This document shows positions 1 to 9,169 of a DNA stretch of 64,000 nt, one piece after another. A program made the translations under genes and the position numbers. This stretch comes from Flavobacteriaceae bacterium CP2B (lineage in GTDB: Bacteria; Bacteroidota; Bacteroidia; Flavobacteriales; Flavobacteriaceae), in NCBI GenBank assembly GCA_001683825.1, contig LXTR01000008.1:124001-188000 (forward strand), given 5' to 3'. Numbering within the stretch: position 1 is the first letter of the stretch; each line of letters opens with the position of its first letter. The notes under the pieces are model-generated. The model ran no database searches, was not told the DNA's origin, and saw only the letters and a list, made by a program, of their open reading frames with translations.

Positions 1-378
1 CTATACCGGTTTACCAAATTGGGCTTTGTCCCATCGGTGCTATTGGGCTCATTTCTATTCGCGTTCATGCATTTGTACCAGAGTGATGAATTGGGGACCC
101 TTATAGGTATTTTCAGTACTACCTTTATAGGGGCCGTCTTATTTGCCTGGGCCTATGTTGAATGGGAAAATAATATCTGGGTACCTGTTTTTCTACACTT
201 TTTTATGAACTTGTACTGGGCGTTGTTCTCGGTAAGCGACAATGCCTTCGGGGGGGCATTATCCAACACCCTTAGGATGCTCACCATAATCCTTATTGTT
301 GGGCTTACCTGGTCGTACAAGCGAAAAAGGGCCAGGCGGATGGAAGTCAATAAAAACACCTGGTGGATGAAGCGATAG
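1..378 (+). CDS. CPBP-family intramembrane metalloprotease, C-terminal part
   Basis: The reading frame is open from the first base, so the gene begins left of the window. The visible 125 residues are hydrophobic and hold two of the three CPBP (Abi/CaaX protease-like) motifs: an FxxxH motif in LFAFMHL and an HxxxN motif in FLHFFMNLYW. The EExxxR motif expected upstream would lie off the window. These proteins are integral membrane glutamyl-type proteases, and their substrates in Bacteroidota are mostly unknown. The tail after the last membrane segment is basic (KRKRARR). The family assignment is fairly secure from the two motifs, but the function is not. Confidence 0.75.
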   Translation, partial: LYRFTKLGFVPSVLLGSFLFAFMHLYQSDELGTLIGIFSTTFIGAVLFAWAYVEWENNIWVPVFLHFFMNLYWALFSVSDNAFGGALSNTLRMLTIILIVGLTWSYKRKRARRMEVNKNTWWMKR

Positions 379-502
379 CCGGCCCCGGACGGTGCCATTG
401 CCCTTCCCTCGCACGGCCCCCGGGTTTTACAGCCAGGGATGGATAGTTGCGTGTATCCCCTTACCCACGGTGTTGAAGACCGTGCCATAGATCATAAATA
501 CG

Positions 503-1933
503 ATGCTTATGACAGATGAATTTTCCCTGGAGGAATCGGCAGGAACGCGTAGCGCCTTTAACCGGGTGGTACTGGATTTCGCCAATGGATTCCTGGAGAG
601 CCTGGAGGACCAAAAGGCGTACAGCAACCGGAAATCGTCCCTGGCGGAAGCTGATGATTGGTTGGGGATCGACGATTCGCCCACTTCGCTGGAACAAATT
701 CTCGACGACTTTCGGGAGCATGTGGTTGACAGGGGGCTTAACCCTGCTTCCGGGGGGCATATGGGGTATATCCCGGGCGGTGGTATTTACAGTGCTGCCC
801 TGGGCGATTACCTGGCTGCCGTAACCAACCGCTACGCGGGGGTATTCTATGCCTCCCCCGGGGCGGTAGCGATGGAAGAAGCCCTGATCCGCTGGGCAGG
901 AAACCTGGTTGGATATGATGGGGGATTTGGAGGGAACCTGACTTCCGGCGGGAGTATGGCCAACCTGATTGCCCTGGCCACCGCCAGAACGCAAAAGGGG
1001 ATCCATGCGGGGAATGTCCGCCAGAGTGTTATCTACTGTACCCCTCAAACGCATCATAGTATCCACAAGGCCATCGCGTTCCTGGGTCTGCAGGAATGCC
1101 TGCTGCGGGAGATTGGCGTGGACGAAAAATTCAGGCTTTCTGTTCCTGCCCTCCGTGCACGGATGGCCGGGGATGTCCAAAAAGGCCTGTCTCCCTTTAT
1201 GGTGGTGGCCAATGCGGGATCTACAGACACCGGGGCCATAGATCCCTTGCACCAAATCCATGAACTTTGTGAAGCGTACAGCGCATGGTTCCATATAGAT
1301 GCAGCCTATGGCGGGTTTTTTATGCTTACCAAATTGGGAAAGGACAGGCTCTCGGGTCTGGGATATGCTGATTCTGTGATTCTGGACCCACACAAAGGCC
1401 TTTTCCTGCCGTACGGTTCAGGGATCGTCCTTGTGAAAAAGTTGAAGCATTTGCTCGATGCCAACCGATACAATGCGAATTACATGCAAGACGCCTTGAA
1501 CGCGGACAGGCATTCTCCAGCCGACCTCTCACCGGAGCTGAGCAAGCATTTCAGGGGGATGCGAATGTGGTTACCGTTAAAACTATATGGCGTAGGGGTC
1601 TTTTCAGAATACCTGAACGAAAAGTTGCAACTTGCCCGGTACCTTTACGGGCAATTGCAAAAGCTGGGGTTTAACGTGTTGTGTGAACCTGAACTTAGTG
1701 TCGTGGTGTTTCGGTACGAGGTGGGCCCAGGTGGTCATGACACCCTGAATAAGGCTATTCTGGAGGCGCTACTCAAGGATGGGCGTGTTTTTATTTCATC
1801 GACCATCCTGCAAGGCAGGTATACGTTGCGCGCCGCCATACTATCCTTCAGGACACACAAAAAGGAAGTGGATGTATTGCTGGAACTGCTGCAACAGATA
1901 ACAAGCGAACTAACAGGCGATGGTCACAGGTAA
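503..1933 (+). CDS. Pyridoxal-phosphate-dependent group II decarboxylase
   Basis: 476 residues, the normal length for the group II amino-acid decarboxylases (glutamate, aromatic amino acid, diaminobutyrate type). The PLP-binding lysine is in DPHKG (about K298). The aspartate that contacts the pyridine nitrogen is in HIDAAYGG (about D266), and a stacking histidine lies in the QTHHSIHKA stretch near residue 185. It should be a cytoplasmic enzyme releasing CO2 from an amino acid. The substrate cannot be read from the sequence, and aromatic L-amino acids or aspartate are both possible. ATG codons at 503 and 509 are both usable. The 3' end overlaps the convergent ccsBA gene by 10 bases. Confidence 0.85.
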   Translation: MLMTDEFSLEESAGTRSAFNRVVLDFANGFLESLEDQKAYSNRKSSLAEADDWLGIDDSPTSLEQILDDFREHVVDRGLNPASGGHMGYIPGGGIYSAALGDYLAAVTNRYAGVFYASPGAVAMEEALIRWAGNLVGYDGGFGGNLTSGGSMANLIALATARTQKGIHAGNVRQSVIYCTPQTHHSIHKAIAFLGLQECLLREIGVDEKFRLSVPALRARMAGDVQKGLSPFMVVANAGSTDTGAIDPLHQIHELCEAYSAWFHIDAAYGGFFMLTKLGKDRLSGLGYADSVILDPHKGLFLPYGSGIVLVKKLKHLLDANRYNANYMQDALNADRHSPADLSPELSKHFRGMRMWLPLKLYGVGVFSEYLNEKLQLARYLYGQLQKLGFNVLCEPELSVVVFRYEVGPGGHDTLNKAILEALLKDGRVFISSTILQGRYTLRAAILSFRTHKKEVDVLLELLQQITSELTGDGHR

Positions 1934-4900
1934 GGACGCTGCCTGACATAGGAGACCGTGCCAAGGAGCAGGAACCCTAAAAGTGAGTAGGTGACAATGC
2001 CCGGCGTTAAAAGATGGTCGCCCTTGGCATACGAGTGCAAACCGGAGAGATAAAAGTTCACCCCAAAATAGGTCATGAGAATGGCGTAATAGCCCAATAC
2101 GCTCATCATGGAAAACACCCAGGCACCTCTAAGCCGGGGAACCAGGCGCATATGTATGATAAAGGCATATAGCATGATGCTCACCAGGGCCCAGGTTTCC
2201 TTAGGATCCCAGGCCCAGTAGCGGCCCCAACTTTCATTGGCCCATTGCCCTCCCAGGAAATTGCCGATGGTTAACATGACCAGGCCCAGGGTCAGCGCTA
2301 GCTCGGAGGTTAAGGTTAGCTTTCGTATCTGGGCTTTCATCCGCTCTTGGTTTCGGGCATTAATAAAGACCATGAGAAAGAGGCATATAAGGCCTAATAC
2401 CATCCCCAGGGTAAAGGGCCCGTAGCTGGCTACAATAATGGCGACATGGATCATCAGCCAATACGAATTCAATACGGGCTGGAGATTCGCGATTGCCGGA
2501 TCGAGCCAGTTCCAGTGTGCCACCATAAGGAGTATCGAAACCACGAAGGCAGTGGCACCCAAAGCCAGGTAGGAAGTCCGGCTGAGGAACAGGCCAATAA
2601 GCATGGTGGCCCATCCGATATAGATCATCGTTTCATAGGCATCGCTCCAGGGGGCGTGCCCCGATATATAGGCCCTGAAGGCAAGTCCGCCACTATGTAG
2701 CAGGAGGCAGAGAACGATTGATATCCGCAAGCTTTTCAGGATAAAGCGTATACCCCTGCTTTGGTGGAAAAAGGAGACAATGGCAAACAGGAGCATCAAG
2801 GACCCGGCAAGTAAATAAGCCAGGAACAGGTGGTTAAAGGGGGCCAACTTGTTGTAGAGGACTTCGGCGTTTATCTTGGATGCCCCGGGATGTACTTCCT
2901 TTCCATATTTAAGTTGGTACTTCCCGATCTTCTCCAGGATGGTTTGCGCCTTGTCATACTGCCCGCTTTCTCTTGCTTCCTCCAGGGACTGGAAATAATA
3001 GGGGAGTACCTGCCCGACAAAAACAGTGTCCCTCAACCCCAGCCCTTTTTCTTTGAAGGCATTGGCCGAAAGCCAGGTATTGTTGGGGTCACCCGGCACA
3101 GGAAAGATCTTTAGGTTGCGTCCGCTAAGGGCATCATAGAGCAGGTGTACCCGCCTGTCTGTTTCTATAAAGTCTTTTGCAAACCGATCGGGAACAACCA
3201 ATTGATATGCCTGCTTCACCCGGGCCTCCAGTTTGTAGGCACCCTCCTGATCAAAAAAACTGGCCAGTGGAAGGTGCCGGATATCCCCGGGAACCTGTAA
3301 TATTTTTCGGATACTGTCATTGCCTTTTTTTACATAGATGAGCGGTACATTGTACCAAAGTTCAGGGAATTGCATTATGGAAATCAGCGTCTGGTCTGCC
3401 GTGAGATCGTTGTAGCTATTGCGCTTGCTGAGTTTCCTAAGTAGTTCGGAGGCAAAGGTGTTAAGGGGTTTCATCCGTCCGTTTTGATCCTGTACAACCA
3501 GCTTGCCAAAGGCGAGGGCATGTGGCTGTGGTACCTTATGGGCGCTCAGGATCGAATCAATCTGTGTTTTGACCAACAGGGGAGAGGGGGGTGTTTGTGC
3601 CCTGCCTTCCTGCGGCCAACCCCAGAGGATGGTGCAGGCAAGCAGGACGCGTACTTTGGGATGGTAAAGCCGGGTCAGGCTTTTTGATACCTTGCGAAAC
3701 CTTGAATGTCTGCTGAACAATGTCAGGAGCAATCCCAGGTATAACAGGAAGTATCCCACATAGGTAGTCCAGGTTCCCGGGGCGTCTCTGTTTACCGATA
3801 AGATAGTGCCTTTTTCGTCCGGGTGGAAGGAGGCCTGGAAAAAGCGGTATCCTTGGTAGTCAAGTACGTGGTTCATGTAAATTTCTGCATTGACGGTTCC
3901 GCCAGGGCCAAGCACGTCTACCTTGCTCTTAAAGGCGGCATAGCTGTTCTGGCTTCCCGGATATTTTTCCGCAATGAAATCATTGAGTTTTAATTGAAAA
4001 GGGAGCTTGTGTATTTTGCTGCCGTATGAAAGGGTGTACGTAATGCCATTGATGAGGGTGGTATAGGGTTCACCCAATGCCTGCTTTTTGCCGAAGACCG
4101 TAATTGCCCGGTCCGTGTCTGCCGTTTTCAGTTGCAGTTGCAGGGCGTCCGGGAGTTCTTTACCCGTGGTGGGTTTTACAGCCCTGGCCCCCGGAAAGCC
4201 GCGTTTTGGCGGTTCTGGTATCGTAAACGGTATCGAATTCAGGACATAAAGGGCTTTGTGGTAAAGGGTATCAGGGGTATTGGCGGCAAGTCTTCTCTCT
4301 TCCCGGGCAGACATTTGCAACAACTTCCCGTCAAAAGGGGCTTCAATAAACAAATGCGCGCCACGGGTGGTGATATTGATGGCGTCCGGGGTGGGTTGGT
4401 TGTAGGCAAAAAAAGTGTCTCCGAGTTTTAGGACCGCCCCTGATCTGAGGAAACTCGATTTCCTTTCCCCCTGGCTGGCCTCCACGATTTCCAGGTATTC
4501 CAGGCCATCGGGCGATTCCCTGAAGTAGGGTGCTGCATTTTCCGTGAAACCGCCATAGGCGACTTCCAGGCGCCGGCCCATAAATTCATCAGAAATACGG
4601 AAGCTATTGGCCCCTGGCGTGGCCTGGGAGAGTAATACCGGGTGTTCAATGGTCTTTCTAAAGAGGGTGTCGCCCTGATGGTATTCAGCAGTGACTTTTA
4701 CAAAGGTGTTTTCGGTAATCACTTCGTCCGAACTTTCACCTTCCCTGACCGATAGCAACCCTTCCATCCCATAGTAGCGGGTAATAAAAGCCCCCAGGAT
4801 TATCAGGACCAGTGCCAGGTGGAGCAGTAGCACGGGGAATTTCTGGCGGCGGAGCAATCCATGCCGCCTGATGTTGAGGACAAAATTGAACACCATCAAC

Positions 4901-5073
4901 AGCATCAGGCCTTCAAACCACCAGGCGTTATACACCAGTATACGGGCCGTCGCGGTATTGTACCCATGTTCTATGAAGGTGCCGGCGGCCAGGGCTATGG
5001 CAAAGCACCCCATGAGCATTGCCATGAGCCGGTGAGACTGCAGCATGGCATGGAATTTTCTGAGGATACTCAT
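1924..5073 (-). CDS. ccsBA: Cytochrome c biogenesis protein, ResB-CcsA fusion
   Basis: 1049 residues. The N-terminal part has ResB/CcsB features: several membrane helices in the first 110 residues and then a large extracytoplasmic domain up to about residue 430. The C-terminal third is a CcsA-type polytopic domain with the tryptophan-rich haem-binding WWD motif WGRYWAWDPKETWAL at about 949-963. The fused system II protein carries haem across the membrane and attaches it to CXXCH apocytochromes. This explains how the many c-type cytochromes in the window (the di-haem lipoprotein, the nos-locus cytochrome, CcoO, CcoP) are matured. Fusion of the two halves is known in epsilonproteobacteria and Bacteroidota. 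Confidence 0.93.
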   Translation of the reverse strand: MSILRKFHAMLQSHRLMAMLMGCFAIALAAGTFIEHGYNTATARILVYNAWWFEGLMLLMVFNFVLNIRRHGLLRRQKFPVLLLHLALVLIILGAFITRYYGMEGLLSVREGESSDEVITENTFVKVTAEYHQGDTLFRKTIEHPVLLSQATPGANSFRISDEFMGRRLEVAYGGFTENAAPYFRESPDGLEYLEIVEASQGERKSSFLRSGAVLKLGDTFFAYNQPTPDAINITTRGAHLFIEAPFDGKLLQMSAREERRLAANTPDTLYHKALYVLNSIPFTIPEPPKRGFPGARAVKPTTGKELPDALQLQLKTADTDRAITVFGKKQALGEPYTTLINGITYTLSYGSKIHKLPFQLKLNDFIAEKYPGSQNSYAAFKSKVDVLGPGGTVNAEIYMNHVLDYQGYRFFQASFHPDEKGTILSVNRDAPGTWTTYVGYFLLYLGLLLTLFSRHSRFRKVSKSLTRLYHPKVRVLLACTILWGWPQEGRAQTPPSPLLVKTQIDSILSAHKVPQPHALAFGKLVVQDQNGRMKPLNTFASELLRKLSKRNSYNDLTADQTLISIMQFPELWYNVPLIYVKKGNDSIRKILQVPGDIRHLPLASFFDQEGAYKLEARVKQAYQLVVPDRFAKDFIETDRRVHLLYDALSGRNLKIFPVPGDPNNTWLSANAFKEKGLGLRDTVFVGQVLPYYFQSLEEARESGQYDKAQTILEKIGKYQLKYGKEVHPGASKINAEVLYNKLAPFNHLFLAYLLAGSLMLLFAIVSFFHQSRGIRFILKSLRISIVLCLLLHSGGLAFRAYISGHAPWSDAYETMIYIGWATMLIGLFLSRTSYLALGATAFVVSILLMVAHWNWLDPAIANLQPVLNSYWLMIHVAIIVASYGPFTLGMVLGLICLFLMVFINARNQERMKAQIRKLTLTSELALTLGLVMLTIGNFLGGQWANESWGRYWAWDPKETWALVSIMLYAFIIHMRLVPRLRGAWVFSMMSVLGYYAILMTYFGVNFYLSGLHSYAKGDHLLTPGIVTYSLLGFLLLGTVSYVRQRPYL

Positions 5074-5136
5074 TTTACATCGGTCAAATTGCCGTTGGTT
5101 CGCACATTGCGCGATATGCCTCCTTGAAACAGAGAA

Positions 5137-5165
5137 GGGAACAAGGTATGGTTAACCTTATTCCC
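5137..5165 (-). terminator. Hairpin downstream of the di-haem lipoprotein gene
   Basis: GGGAACAAGGT at 5137-5147 pairs with ACCTTATTCCC at 5155-5165 (10 of 11 positions) around a 7-base loop. It sits just past the stop of the minus-strand gene ending at 5213 and before ccsBA. No clear U tract follows, so it may be an RNA 3' end or a processing structure and not a classical terminator. Confidence 0.4.
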
Positions 5166-5212
5166 CGCCTCCAAACAACAAGCACCTATCACGGGTTCAT
5201 TCAACGGTCGTC

Positions 5213-6565
5213 TTAAATAGATTTCAGGTATTCCACAAGGTCATTTTTATCCTCCCCGGATAATTGCAGGTCAAAATGGGTGTTGTAGTGCTCAATGACA
5301 TCGTCAAGGGTGGCAAACCGCCCGTCGTGGTAAAAGCCTCCCTGTGCCCTAGCATGCAGCCCCCTTAAAGGGCTGGTGCGGTATTTTCCGGTGGGAGACC
5401 TTTTGGCCTCAAAATCATCAATCCCTATTTCTTCTGCGGTGTGCAGGTTAAACCCGGCATCGGTAAAGATGGGGGCAATATGACAGGTCGCGCATTGCGC
5501 CGCTCCATTGAAAAGCGCTAAACCACGGGACGCGGCGACTGGGTCAAAACTCCCCTCGGGGGCTTTTGGGGCCTCAAGTGAGAGCTGATAAGCTTGCAAT
5601 GCGGGTAATTTTGGGGTAATCATATCGGGATCGTTCACCACGTTGCCAAAATTGTTTTCTGCGGCTATGGGGAACTGCGCGGCATCGTTCAGGCGGGCAT
5701 CCGTAAAATTGCCCTGCCCGTGCATTTCCAGGTTGGCAACAAAGGCATTCCAGTATACCATATCGCCCCAGCCGGTGTAGGTAGCCAGGTGCACCCCCTG
5801 TAACCCATAGGCGGCGGGGATGAGGTTGGCGGCGATACCCCCATCGGGTTTCAACGCAATACCATCGACAAACAGGCCCGCGTTGAACTTTCCAGGGCCC
5901 CAGCCATTCAGAACGGTCCGCACCGTGGGCTCGTCTACGTGCAGCAGGTCGGCCAGAAATTGGGCATTGTCTGTGAGGGAGACAATCACACCCACATTCA
6001 GGTCCCGGTTGGGGTGGCCGTCAAGGCGTTTGCCAATCCCCTCGGCGAAAGAGTTGTCCACGGTAGAATGGCACAGCGCACAGGTAATGCCTACCGAGGA
6101 CAGATCCCCGTTGCCATCAAAATTCCCCTTTACCCCAACCACGGCATCCAATTGCAGTAGCGCCAGCGTGGTGGCAGGATCATTTAAATCAACATCACCT
6201 GCCTGGATGGCGGCTACCACCTCAGAGGGCAGGGCCTCCGCATCTACTTTAAGGCCAACCGCCAGGGCAGTGGCAGGGCTTACGCCATCGCCGTACCCGC
6301 CATTGGCATCACCCAGGATGGCTTTGTCAATATGCAGGACATCGCTCCAAAAGGCTTCATCCCCAAAGGTGTCATACCGGAATATTTCTTTGCCTTCCGC
6401 TACCATCAAGGGGTCCAGGCGAAGCGTATCGGTTTCCGTTTGGATAATAGTGTCGGTAATGGTTTCGGTTATGGTTTCCGTGATGGTTTCGGTACGGGTG
6501 CATTGTATGGAAACCGGCAAAATAAGCAGTATTGCCAGGTATTGGAAGACTCGGTTAGTTTTCAT
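5213..6565 (-). CDS. Di-haem cytochrome c peroxidase/MauG-like protein
   Basis: 450 residues with an N-terminal hydrophobic export signal. A cysteine at residue 22 could be a lipid anchor, but the residue before it (Q) is unusual for a lipobox. Two haem c sites are visible: CALCH at 162-166 and CATCH at 358-362. The end of the protein resembles bacterial di-haem peroxidases (LRGLHARAQGGFYHDGR followed by LDDVIEHY). It is probably periplasmic and may reduce H2O2 or oxidise a substrate. Residues 25-46 are a low-complexity run of four-residue TETI-type repeats encoded by 12-base DNA repeats, most likely a flexible linker. The cupredoxin just upstream could be its electron donor, which is inference. 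Confidence 0.75.
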   Translation of the reverse strand: MKTNRVFQYLAILLILPVSIQCTRTETITETITETITDTIIQTETDTLRLDPLMVAEGKEIFRYDTFGDEAFWSDVLHIDKAILGDANGGYGDGVSPATALAVGLKVDAEALPSEVVAAIQAGDVDLNDPATTLALLQLDAVVGVKGNFDGNGDLSSVGITCALCHSTVDNSFAEGIGKRLDGHPNRDLNVGVIVSLTDNAQFLADLLHVDEPTVRTVLNGWGPGKFNAGLFVDGIALKPDGGIAANLIPAAYGLQGVHLATYTGWGDMVYWNAFVANLEMHGQGNFTDARLNDAAQFPIAAENNFGNVVNDPDMITPKLPALQAYQLSLEAPKAPEGSFDPVAASRGLALFNGAAQCATCHIAPIFTDAGFNLHTAEEIGIDDFEAKRSPTGKYRTSPLRGLHARAQGGFYHDGRFATLDDVIEHYNTHFDLQLSGEDKNDLVEYLKSI

Positions 6566-6622
6566 GTTTTTCTGGTTTTAAATATTAGGATGTTGCAGTG
6601 ATGAAACTTCGGTTTTGGTTGA

Positions 6623-6651
6623 AATCAGCCTGCGGTTACAGCAGGCTGATT
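6623..6651 (-). other. Perfect 11-bp intergenic hairpin
   Basis: AATCAGCCTGC at 6623-6633 and GCAGGCTGATT at 6641-6651 form a perfect stem with a 7-base loop. It lies between the cupredoxin gene and the di-haem gene on the same strand. No U tract follows. It could attenuate or process the transcript between the two genes. Confidence 0.5.
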
Positions 6652-6691
6652 CCCCACAGCATTCATCAAACCACTTCAAATCAATTGTTTG

Positions 6692-7039
6692 TCACTTAAT
6701 TCGGATGGTACCCTTCATCACTTTGTGAAGGTTGCAGTAATAGGAGAGGTCTTCAGTGATGACCATGCTCCAGCTTTCATTTTGCTGGAAAGGTTTGGAA
6801 CTCCATGAATCGTCTTTGCCAGTTACATCGTGGGCAAAAAAATCCTTGTTGACCCAAACTACCTTATCCCCTTTGGCAATGGTAATTTCCGACGGGATGA
6901 ACTTCATGTGCCTTATTTCCACGACATGGGTCCTGGGTTCCGGCCTTTTCCACCTGGTGGTGGCCCCCAGGGCCAGGGCCAGTAGCAAAACAGGCAAAGC
7001 ACTCATTTTCGATTTTATAAAGAATCGGAACATGGCCAT
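6692..7039 (-). CDS. Small exported cupredoxin (plastocyanin/amicyanin-like)
   Basis: 115 residues with a hydrophobic N-terminal signal (about residues 12-27) and one cupredoxin domain. The type 1 copper ligands are visible: H70 in FFAHDV, then C102, H105 and M108 in YYCNLHKVMKG. This is a periplasmic one-electron carrier. Its ATG overlaps the stop of the DUF4142 gene upstream as TAATG, so the two are probably translationally coupled. The nearby di-haem cytochrome is a reasonable redox partner, but no direct evidence is present. Confidence 0.85.
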   Translation of the reverse strand: MAMFRFFIKSKMSALPVLLLALALGATTRWKRPEPRTHVVEIRHMKFIPSEITIAKGDKVVWVNKDFFAHDVTGKDDSWSSKPFQQNESWSMVITEDLSYYCNLHKVMKGTIRIK

Positions 7040-7557
7040 TAACTGTTGACTTTCTGCAGTACCATTTCGGCATGCCCGAGATGGGCTTCCAATGCCGGGA
7101 TGACGGCCTGGAGCAGTTCTCGTAATTCATCATTTTCGGTCTCGGGGATCAATAGGTCGTTAATGGCGGCAATGACGGCTTTGTGGTAGCTTACCTCGTT
7201 GGAGATATAGGCCTTGTCGAACGCTTTTTTTCGCGTTTTTTGGAGTTCCGACATGGTTTTGTCTGCCGCATCCAGCAACGATTGGCTCACGGCGTTGTCC
7301 TTGGGGTTTACGCCAAGCTTCTTTACCAGGGCCGCGGCCTGGGCAATAACCGCGTTATGGTCTTCAACCATCCTGCGGGCAAAATCGAGGATGTCTTTGT
7401 TCTTTGATCTTTTGAGGGCAATTTTGGCGTAATCGATATCGATTTTGTTGGCCACCACTGCCACCGAGGCTACTTCGGTATCCATAAGGGAGGGTGTTTC
7501 CTGGCTATAGGCCAGGGATGCCATGCCAATGAACAGGATTCCTATCAGTTGTTTCAT
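7039..7557 (-). CDS. DUF4142 domain protein, exported
   Basis: 172 residues with a cleavable signal ending near residue 18 (ASLAYSQE). The rest is almost entirely helical and fits DUF4142, a ferritin-like four-helix family common in Bacteroidota and proteobacteria, with the typical FARRMVEDHNAV stretch near residue 59. The function of the family is not established. Coupling to the cupredoxin gene by TAATG suggests an envelope redox or stress role. The gene begins an apparent three-gene unit with the cupredoxin and di-haem genes. Confidence 0.8.
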   Translation of the reverse strand: MKQLIGILFIGMASLAYSQETPSLMDTEVASVAVVANKIDIDYAKIALKRSKNKDILDFARRMVEDHNAVIAQAAALVKKLGVNPKDNAVSQSLLDAADKTMSELQKTRKKAFDKAYISNEVSYHKAVIAAINDLLIPETENDELRELLQAVIPALEAHLGHAEMVLQKVNS

Positions 7558-7632
7558 TTTATAATGATTTAAAATTAGTATGTGGTGATTGGATGCAGGA
7601 CAACTTCTGAGGTTACAAAAAGGCCTTATATT

Positions 7633-8268
7633 TTACCCTTCCAGGGCCCGCAGGAAATTCTCCTGCAGGCGTTTCTTTTTAAAGGCGCCTTGATAGATCG
7701 CTGTTTTGGTACGGCTGCTCGTATCCTTGATGCCCCTGGAAGCGACACAGAGATGGGTTGCTTCCACCATGACCGCCACGTGCCTGGTTCCAAGGAGGCT
7801 GCATAGGGTGTTGGCAATCTCCGTGGTCAACTTTTCCTGTATCTGCGGTTTGCTTGCGAGGAAATCGACCACCCTGTTCAACTTGGAGAGGCCGATGACA
7901 TTTGTATGGGGGAGGTAGGCGACATGCACTTCCCCGAAAAAAGGGACAAAGTGGTGTTCGCAATACGAGTAAAGGCTGATGTCACGGACCAGGATCATTT
8001 CCTTGTAACCATAGGTGTTCTCGAAAAGGGAAATTTTGGGGAAATTGCCCGGATCCAATCCCTTAAAGACCTCTTCAAGATACATTTTGGCGACCCTGTC
8101 CGGGGTGTCCCTGAGGCTGGGATCCTGAAGGTCCAGTCCAAGGGCCTCCATGATTTGCCTGAAATGATGGGAAATGCGTTGTAGTTTATGGGCTTTGGGG
8201 TCGGTAGAGGCCCGCATAGAGGCCCCGGGGAATGACATGACTTGTGCGTTATGGCCGTTTCGTTCCAT
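7633..8268 (-). CDS. folE: GTP cyclohydrolase I
   Basis: 211 residues, matching the type I enzyme that turns GTP into 7,8-dihydroneopterin triphosphate for folate or pterin cofactors. The zinc-binding residues are in SYCEHHFVPF (C103, H106) and HLCVASRG (C174). The substrate-binding stretch SSRTKTA is present, and the N-terminal 25 residues are variable as usual. The gene is 76 bases upstream of the DUF4142 gene on the same strand and 15 bases downstream of the flavin reductase gene, so it may be cotranscribed with the latter. In Flavobacteriia tetrahydropterin is also a possible end product. Confidence 0.95.
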   Translation of the reverse strand: MERNGHNAQVMSFPGASMRASTDPKAHKLQRISHHFRQIMEALGLDLQDPSLRDTPDRVAKMYLEEVFKGLDPGNFPKISLFENTYGYKEMILVRDISLYSYCEHHFVPFFGEVHVAYLPHTNVIGLSKLNRVVDFLASKPQIQEKLTTEIANTLCSLLGTRHVAVMVEATHLCVASRGIKDTSSRTKTAIYQGAFKKKRLQENFLRALEG

Positions 8269-8282
8269 TAGGGGGGTTTATG

Positions 8283-8948
8283 TTAGTAACCTATTTGAAT
8301 ATTCTTTTCCCGGACCCCTAACAACAGGAGGTGGTCTTTAATGCCTTCCGAAAAACCGGGAGGGCCGCAGAGATAGAATTTTTGTTGGGGGGAACCGATG
8401 GTTTTGGTCAGGTATTCCAGGTCTATGGTCCCGTGGTCATGGAGGGGGTTGTTTTCCTGGCTCAGGATATTGATAAACCGGCCGTTTAACATTCCTTCCA
8501 ATTCTGATTGCAATACGATGTCTCCGGAAGTTTTATTCGCATTGATCAGGAGGTGACGGTCCAGGCGGCCTTTGTGATGTAAGTCCCGCAGCATGGGGAT
8601 GAAAGGGGTAATCCCCGACCCACCCGCGATAAAGGTTCCCGGTCCGTCATACCGGTAGGAGTCCCACGCATCGGAAACCAGTAATTTGGTTTTGGTACTG
8701 AGCTTGGCCATGGCCAGGGTCAGCCCATGGTTGGCCGGGTATACCTTGATGATGAATTCCAAATAGGAAGAATCGGGCAAACTGGTCAGGGTAAATGGGG
8801 CAAAATTATTTTGATATTCGGGCTTGTCTATGGCCAGTTCAACGGCCTGCCCTATGTGGTATTCGTACCCGCGGGGTTTTTCGACCACCAAACGGATCAT
8901 GTTGCCCGATAGCCATTGTTTTTCGAGGATGCTCACTGAGTGATTCAA
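8283..8948 (-). CDS. FAD-binding ferredoxin/flavodoxin-NADP reductase-type oxidoreductase
   Basis: 221 residues made of an FAD-binding barrel (about 1-100) and an NAD(P)-binding domain with the GGSGITPFIPML motif near residue 110 and the CGPPGF motif near residue 194. There is no 2Fe-2S domain, so it resembles stand-alone flavodoxin reductases. The open frame begins at a TTG at 8948 with no ATG until residue 17. A GTG at 8936 is the alternative start. Partner and substrate are unknown. It is divergent from the ECF sigma gene across a strongly structured intergenic region. Confidence 0.8.
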   Translation of the reverse strand: MNHSVSILEKQWLSGNMIRLVVEKPRGYEYHIGQAVELAIDKPEYQNNFAPFTLTSLPDSSYLEFIIKVYPANHGLTLAMAKLSTKTKLLVSDAWDSYRYDGPGTFIAGGSGITPFIPMLRDLHHKGRLDRHLLINANKTSGDIVLQSELEGMLNGRFINILSQENNPLHDHGTIDLEYLTKTIGSPQQKFYLCGPPGFSEGIKDHLLLLGVREKNIQIGY

Positions 8949-9013
8949 AATACGTTGTTTAAAAAGTTCAAATAATAGATTATCTTTATAGAAGAATGTG
9001 CAGGTATATTATA

Positions 9014-9153
9014 GGATGCTATCGATGGCGTTCCCGGTTCACGGGTACACCGTCTGGCGATAGCCATCCTGGATCGTAAGGACCTATGCATTGGATGCTC
9101 GGTTTCGTCGTGGGTTACAAAATGTAACCCGGGAGGGCTTCCTGCATCCAATG
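9014..9153 (+). other. Two consecutive long hairpins upstream of the ECF sigma gene
   Basis: Hairpin 1 pairs GGATGCTATCG (9014-9024) with CGATAGCCATCC (9058-9069, one bulged base). Inside it CGGT at 9035-9038 pairs with ACCG at 9049-9052. Hairpin 2 pairs CATTGGATGC (9089-9098) with GCATCCAATG (9144-9153) and encloses a perfect inner stem, GGGTTACA (9112-9119) with TGTAACCC (9123-9130). Together they fill most of the 221-base gap between two divergent genes and end 17 bases before the sigma factor ATG. They could be an mRNA leader, a small RNA or a protein-binding repeat. Confidence 0.55.
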
Positions 9154-9169
9154 TTTAAACAAGCACATC

